14,846 bases of DNA from STD1-204 sp041649895 (GTDB lineage Bacteria > Patescibacteriota > Minisyncoccia > Minisyncoccales > Minisyncoccaceae), in contig JBAZMG010000023.1 in the NCBI GenBank assembly GCA_041649895.1, forward strand, positions 1-14,846. The letters run 5' to 3'. Under the pieces are notes generated by a model. The model was not told where the DNA came from. It ran no database searches and worked only from the letters and a program-made list of their open reading frames with translations. Each line of letters opens with the position of its first letter. Positions within the stretch are counted from its first letter, which is position 1. Positions 11,660 to 14,846 of this stretch are shown piece by piece. The position numbers and the translations under genes were made by a program.

Positions 11660-12844
11660 CTATCGGGGATATTGTTGCAGGATCTCAATCAATTTGATCA
11701 ATACAGCCATTAATTCCGTCCTATCCATTTGATTTAACGGTTTACTTACCGTAGCCAGGTACGCGGCAATCGCTTGAGCGCGCGTCATAGTTCCCGACTT
11801 GCTATTTAGATAAGCTTGGATAGCCGCCTGTGTAGCAGCTCCGTAATAACCGGTAATCCTCGGATAAGTAAAGTGGCCTAGATTTTTCAATAATTGCTGC
11901 ATTTCACTCACGTTCGCATTGGTTTGTCCGAGTGCAGTAATACTAATCAAATAATCAAGCCGAGCATTCGATGAATTTCCGCCGGTTGTGCCGCCGGTTG
12001 TTCCTCCGGTTGTGCCACCAGTAGAACTGCCCAAAATAATGGTATCACAGACAGGAGCTGACGTGTATCCGATTGAGTTATAAAACTTAACACAAACTGT
12101 TTTCGTTCCGTTTCCGGAAGTAAGCGTCCAAGCTCTCGTAGTCCCATAATTTTCCTGAGGAACAGTTGAAAAATCGTCACCATTCGCAATTGCCATTTTT
12201 GTTGCTTGCGAACCGCCGTTTAAAGTAAGCGTAACGGCTGTGGTCAAAGTATTTGTAGCGCCATTGTTTATACTCAAAACAAATCCGCCCGCCGGAGGTG
12301 TGGGTCCGCTACCGGACGTGCCACCACCGCCGCCACCACCGCCACTGGGGCTTCCACTACCTTCTTCAACACAAGTATTACCGCTCAGGTAGTACCCAGA
12401 GTTACAGGTAATAGCACAACCAGAATAAGCAGCAACTGATCCGTGGCTTACCGAGGCAATACTACAAGTGAAAGTGTACACATTGGTCAATACTGTCGAA
12501 GAATAGCTATTGTCGCTTTGATAGCAAGCTATAGCTTTTAGCGTGGTATTAGCATTGAGCGTAAACGCACTGCTATAAAGCGTGCCTGTTCCCGCACAAG
12601 TGGGTTCAGTACCATTTGTCGTATATCGAATTGAGTTTGAATCAACAGCGCTCAAAGTAATGCTTTGTGAAGAGTGGTATGTGCCTGCCGCTTTTGAAGA
12701 CGTTGGAGGAAGAACAAGCACGCCATTTGGAAGCGTTCCGGGATTAAGGTTTGGGTTCAAACCTTCCCAATCCGTCTCCGAAGCCGACACTGTGCCAAAG
12801 CCGAGAAACAAAGCGATAAAAATGATGGCTAGTTTTAATTTCAT
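11660..12844 (-). CDS. Secreted multidomain surface protein with chitobiase-C-like, Ig-like and peptidoglycan-binding-like domains
   Basis: This 394-residue protein begins with a signal peptide (MKLKLAIIFIALFLGFGTVSA). Residues about 45-125 match the CHB_HEX_C_1 pattern (S-x-x-ITL-x-A-x-D, I-R-Y-T-T-N-G-T-E-P-T, L-K-A-I-A). Residues about 127-160 form a small Cys-rich module ending GYYLSGNTC. A Gly-rich linker (about 162-186) leads to an Ig-like domain (186-271), then a TGGT repeat linker. A peptidoglycan-binding-1-like segment follows (about 313-347, MQQLLKNLG and ITGYYGAATQAAIQAY). The C-terminal 27 residues (KPLNQM-x3-EL then an amphipathic helix) match the tail of the neighbouring protease. 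No catalytic residues are seen. It is probably a cell-wall-associated binding protein. ATG 12842-12844 has a weak AAAAG upstream. Confidence 0.85.
   Translation of the reverse strand: MKLKLAIIFIALFLGFGTVSASETDWEGLNPNLNPGTLPNGVLVLPPTSSKAAGTYHSSQSITLSAVDSNSIRYTTNGTEPTCAGTGTLYSSAFTLNANTTLKAIACYQSDNSYSSTVLTNVYTFTCSIASVSHGSVAAYSGCAITCNSGYYLSGNTCVEEGSGSPSGGGGGGGGTSGSGPTPPAGGFVLSINNGATNTLTTAVTLTLNGGSQATKMAIANGDDFSTVPQENYGTTRAWTLTSGNGTKTVCVKFYNSIGYTSAPVCDTIILGSSTGGTTGGTTGGTTGGNSSNARLDYLISITALGQTNANVSEMQQLLKNLGHFTYPRITGYYGAATQAAIQAYLNSKSGTMTRAQAIAAYLATVSKPLNQMDRTELMAVLIKLIEILQQYPR
11979..12026. repeat. 12-nt in-frame tandem repeat coding for the TGGT linker
   Basis: Units at 11979-11990, 11991-12002 and 12003-12014 are near-identical (CCGCCGGTTGTG on +), and a diverged fourth lies at 12015-12026. 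They code for the Thr/Gly linker between the Ig-like and peptidoglycan-binding-like domains. This type of repeat can change length by slippage without breaking the frame. Confidence 0.75.
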
Positions 12845-12875
12845 AATCTTTTGGTTTTACTTTTAATTCAAGTAT

Positions 12876-12906
12876 GAGAGGGAGCGGATTAATCCGCTCC
12901 CCTCTC
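12876..12906. terminator. Long stem-loop between the two surface-protein genes
   Basis: Positions 12880-12901 form a 22-bp perfect palindrome (GGGAGCGGATT and its complement). A further four pairs lie across one bulged C at 12902 (12876-12879 with 12903-12906). It begins 9 bp after the stop codon at 12915. Neither strand has a T run after it, so it may be a processing or stabilising hairpin that gives unequal expression of the two genes rather than a standard terminator. It is unrelated to the REP family. Confidence 0.5.
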
Positions 12907-12914
12907 TAAAATCT

Positions 12915-14846
12915 TTACGGTGCCGGTATCGCTGTTGCTTCGACTTTGAACTGTCCCGCGTACGAACCTCCTGTCGCGCTTGCGGGAACCCTAACTTGAA
13001 CTTTTACTACGACTTGATATCCATCCATACTCGGCTGCTGGTCACTTCCGGCATTAAATATCAGATAAGTACCGGGGTAAGTTGCCACAGTGGCAACATT
13101 GATTGCTGTTCCTTCGGTAGTGTGTCCATTGCTGGAATCTGCCGAGTAATACCTGATGTTGTCGCCAGTAGCAGGAATGGAGCCGGTAGAACCCGTGAAG
13201 TCACTAAACATTAACCTGATCCTTGTTTCGTCTGTCGGAACAGTCAAACTGATTTCCCATTCCCAACCATCGTCCCAATCGTGATTGTTAATCGCATATG
13301 ATTTGTCAGGATTGATTTTGACGTTGTCAATGCTCAAGTTTCCTGTGTTAAACGCCTCGGTTGTAAATGTGTAAGCTCCTTGAGCTAATCCGGCGAATGG
13401 GTTGCCTGACAGGTCGGTAATGTCATTGGTTACAACCAAAGTGTACTCCGTATTGTATTCGAACAAATCTTCGGGTTCAACAACCAATTCAGATTTCTTT
13501 ACTCCGGCTTCGGTGAAATACGGTGTACCGTAAACTTCTTTAATGTCTACTGCCACCCAACCGCCATCTCCGTCGCTCGCATACAAGTCAACGTTTTCGT
13601 CAACGAATGTACTTACATCCATTTCTTCGCTGAACAACAAGTATATTTCGGCGCTAGTATCTACGCCGGTATCTTCATCTTCCGGACTAAAGTCTTCAAC
13701 TGTCGGAGCTGTTTTGTCAATGACAATTGTTCGGTTGCCCGCTTCGTATCCGCTTGCTCTCGCGGCATTATCAACTGCCTGTACTCTCCAATAATTAGTT
13801 CCTCCGTTAAGGGCTGTGATATTCGCGCCTGATAATGCATAAGCAGTGCCATTAACAACAATGTTTATTTCCGGAGAACCAAATGCAACATCATTATCTA
13901 TCTGCAGAGTGTAAGAAGCGACTCCGCTGCCTTCTCCGTCAGTTGAACCTCCCCACATCATTACAGAACCGGTAACATATGTTCCTCCGTTTGCCGGCAA
14001 TGCTCTTGTCGGAGTGCTTGGATTATTGATATCTCCTTTCCAGCTGATAGTTATCGGACTTGTCATTGTGACACCGTCAGCGCTTTGACATAACACATAG
14101 TAAGAATTTATTCCGTCCACGTTGGCAATTGTTTTGCTATGAGTTGTTGTACCTGCTCCATCAAATGTGTTATCCATTGAGGCAAAAGTTGCAGCCTCAT
14201 CATCGTCGTATTTACAAGTGGCGTTAACATCTGTCATTAAAGCTGCGGTTACATTAGCGCCTGTCTCCCAACCACCCGATATTGTCGGGTCAATTGTTGT
14301 TACCGAAGGTTCAGTTGTGGCAACTGTGAAAGCTCCCGTATCATCTGTCCCTTCATTACCAGCATAATCGCGGCAGATTACGTAAATTGTTTTTGCTCCA
14401 TCGGTAGGAACAATGTATGTTCCAGCAAACACGCCTGCCGCTGTTTCCGATAAACCAAATCTGTTCATAGCGTCAAACGAGATATTGTTTTCATCCATTC
14501 TACATTCCGAATTAGCTTCGGCAGTGGCATTGATTAAGAATGATTTGCTGTTTTGTGTTCCGGGAGCGGCAACTACAACTGTTGGAGCCGTAAAGTCAAA
14601 CTCAAAGTTTGCTCCAAGGTCTGTTGCATCAGAATCCTCGTTTCCAAGAATATCAGTTTGGCCGCCAATCGTGATTATTGCCGTTGTTGTTTCTTCACCG
14701 TCCAGTGTCCTAGAGAAGACATATAATCCGCCCTCGCCACTGACCTTTACCATTGCCTCCCCACCGATCGCAACAGCCGGGTCGCCGGCCAAAGCCTCTG
14801 ATGCTTGGAAGCTGACAGTAACAACATCTCCGACATTAGCGTATGT
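12915..14846 (-). CDS. Large Ig-like surface protein, C-terminal 643 residues (N-terminus beyond the right edge)
   Basis: The frame is open from the right edge to the TAA at 12915. Residues encoded by 14793-14846 (TYANVGDVVTVSFQ and on) continue an Ig-like strand pattern. The TTG at 14790-14792 is therefore an internal Leu, not a start. Domains, counted from the edge: the end of one Ig-like module (1-75), and two related modules (about 80-168 and 170-262). Each of these two has a C-x-[MY]-D block and a later Y-V-[IL]-C pair that probably forms a disulfide. An FN3/Ig-like module (about 270-375) follows with WGGSTDGEGSGVASYTLQI and YWRVQAVD. Next is an SbsA-type Ig-like domain (about 379-497; TGVDTSAEI-x-L-x-F-SEEMD, ending YTFTTE), and last a beta-sandwich with WDDGWEWEI. 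It is probably an exported adhesin or S-layer-like protein. Confidence 0.87.
   Translation of the reverse strand, partial: TYANVGDVVTVSFQASEALAGDPAVAIGGEAMVKVSGEGGLYVFSRTLDGEETTTAIITIGGQTDILGNEDSDATDLGANFEFDFTAPTVVVAAPGTQNSKSFLINATAEANSECRMDENNISFDAMNRFGLSETAAGVFAGTYIVPTDGAKTIYVICRDYAGNEGTDDTGAFTVATTEPSVTTIDPTISGGWETGANVTAALMTDVNATCKYDDDEAATFASMDNTFDGAGTTTHSKTIANVDGINSYYVLCQSADGVTMTSPITISWKGDINNPSTPTRALPANGGTYVTGSVMMWGGSTDGEGSGVASYTLQIDNDVAFGSPEINIVVNGTAYALSGANITALNGGTNYWRVQAVDNAARASGYEAGNRTIVIDKTAPTVEDFSPEDEDTGVDTSAEIYLLFSEEMDVSTFVDENVDLYASDGDGGWVAVDIKEVYGTPYFTEAGVKKSELVVEPEDLFEYNTEYTLVVTNDITDLSGNPFAGLAQGAYTFTTEAFNTGNLSIDNVKINPDKSYAINNHDWDDGWEWEISLTVPTDETRIRLMFSDFTGSTGSIPATGDNIRYYSADSSNGHTTEGTAINVATVATYPGTYLIFNAGSDQQPSMDGYQVVVKVQVRVPASATGGSYAGQFKVEATAIPAP

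Noticed and set aside
14790..14792. TTG as start codon of the large Ig-like protein
   Set aside because: The frame stays open to the window edge and the upstream codons continue an Ig-like strand pattern, so the gene simply runs off the window.
1..14846. Alternative genetic code with UGA read as Gly (as in Gracilibacteria)
   Set aside because: Long frames contain no internal TGA that needs decoding, and TGA serves as the stop of the gene at 7127-7759 in a natural ATGA overlap.

Overview
The window looks like a fragment of a Candidate Phyla Radiation (Patescibacteria, probably Parcubacteria-like) chromosome. This is inferred from gene content: large secreted proteins with lamin-tail, SbsA-type Ig-like and peptidoglycan-binding-like domains, an M30-like secreted protease, a REP-associated transposase, short intergenic regions and few recognisable genes. 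TAA, TAG and TGA all end genes, so the standard bacterial code applies. All eleven credited genes, counting one weak small-peptide candidate, lie on the minus strand. The window contains no tRNA, rRNA or CRISPR array that I could see.

Layout in + coordinates (transcription runs right to left). 1-589 is the N-terminal part of a multi-spanning membrane protein cut by the left edge, possibly of the O-antigen ligase type. 653-1258 and 1356-1922 are two Cys-containing hypothetical proteins that share sequence blocks, so they are diverged paralogues, each with its own consensus-like promoter. 1923-2280 holds a promoter and an unusual array of 21-24 bp units bracketed by the two outer arms of a REP palindrome. 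2281-2790 is a hypothetical protein. 2967-7130 is a 1387-residue secreted protein (unknown N-domain, two lamin-tail domains, FN3, PQQ-type propeller), translationally coupled to a membrane-anchored protein at 7127-7759.

7760-9370 is a repeat-rich island. It carries a Y1/HUH REP-associated transposase (RAYT, 8097-8846) bracketed by two identical 29-bp palindromes. Next to it is a separate candidate transcription unit of about 270 nt with a perfect TTGACA -35 box, seven 15-nt tandem units and a strong intrinsic terminator. Then comes another palindrome. Seven intact palindromes of one family (GAATGTTT/AAACATTC outer arms, variable but complementary inner arms) occur across the window, all between genes. 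They look like the substrates or descendants of the RAYT.

9371-14846 is a cell-surface block: a small membrane protein, a secreted HExxH metalloprotease, a chitobiase-C-like/Ig-like/peptidoglycan-binding-like protein, and the C-terminal part of a large Ig-like surface protein that runs off the right edge. The protease and its neighbour end in the same helical motif (KPL-x-QM-x3-EL), which may be a common surface-attachment or sorting tail.
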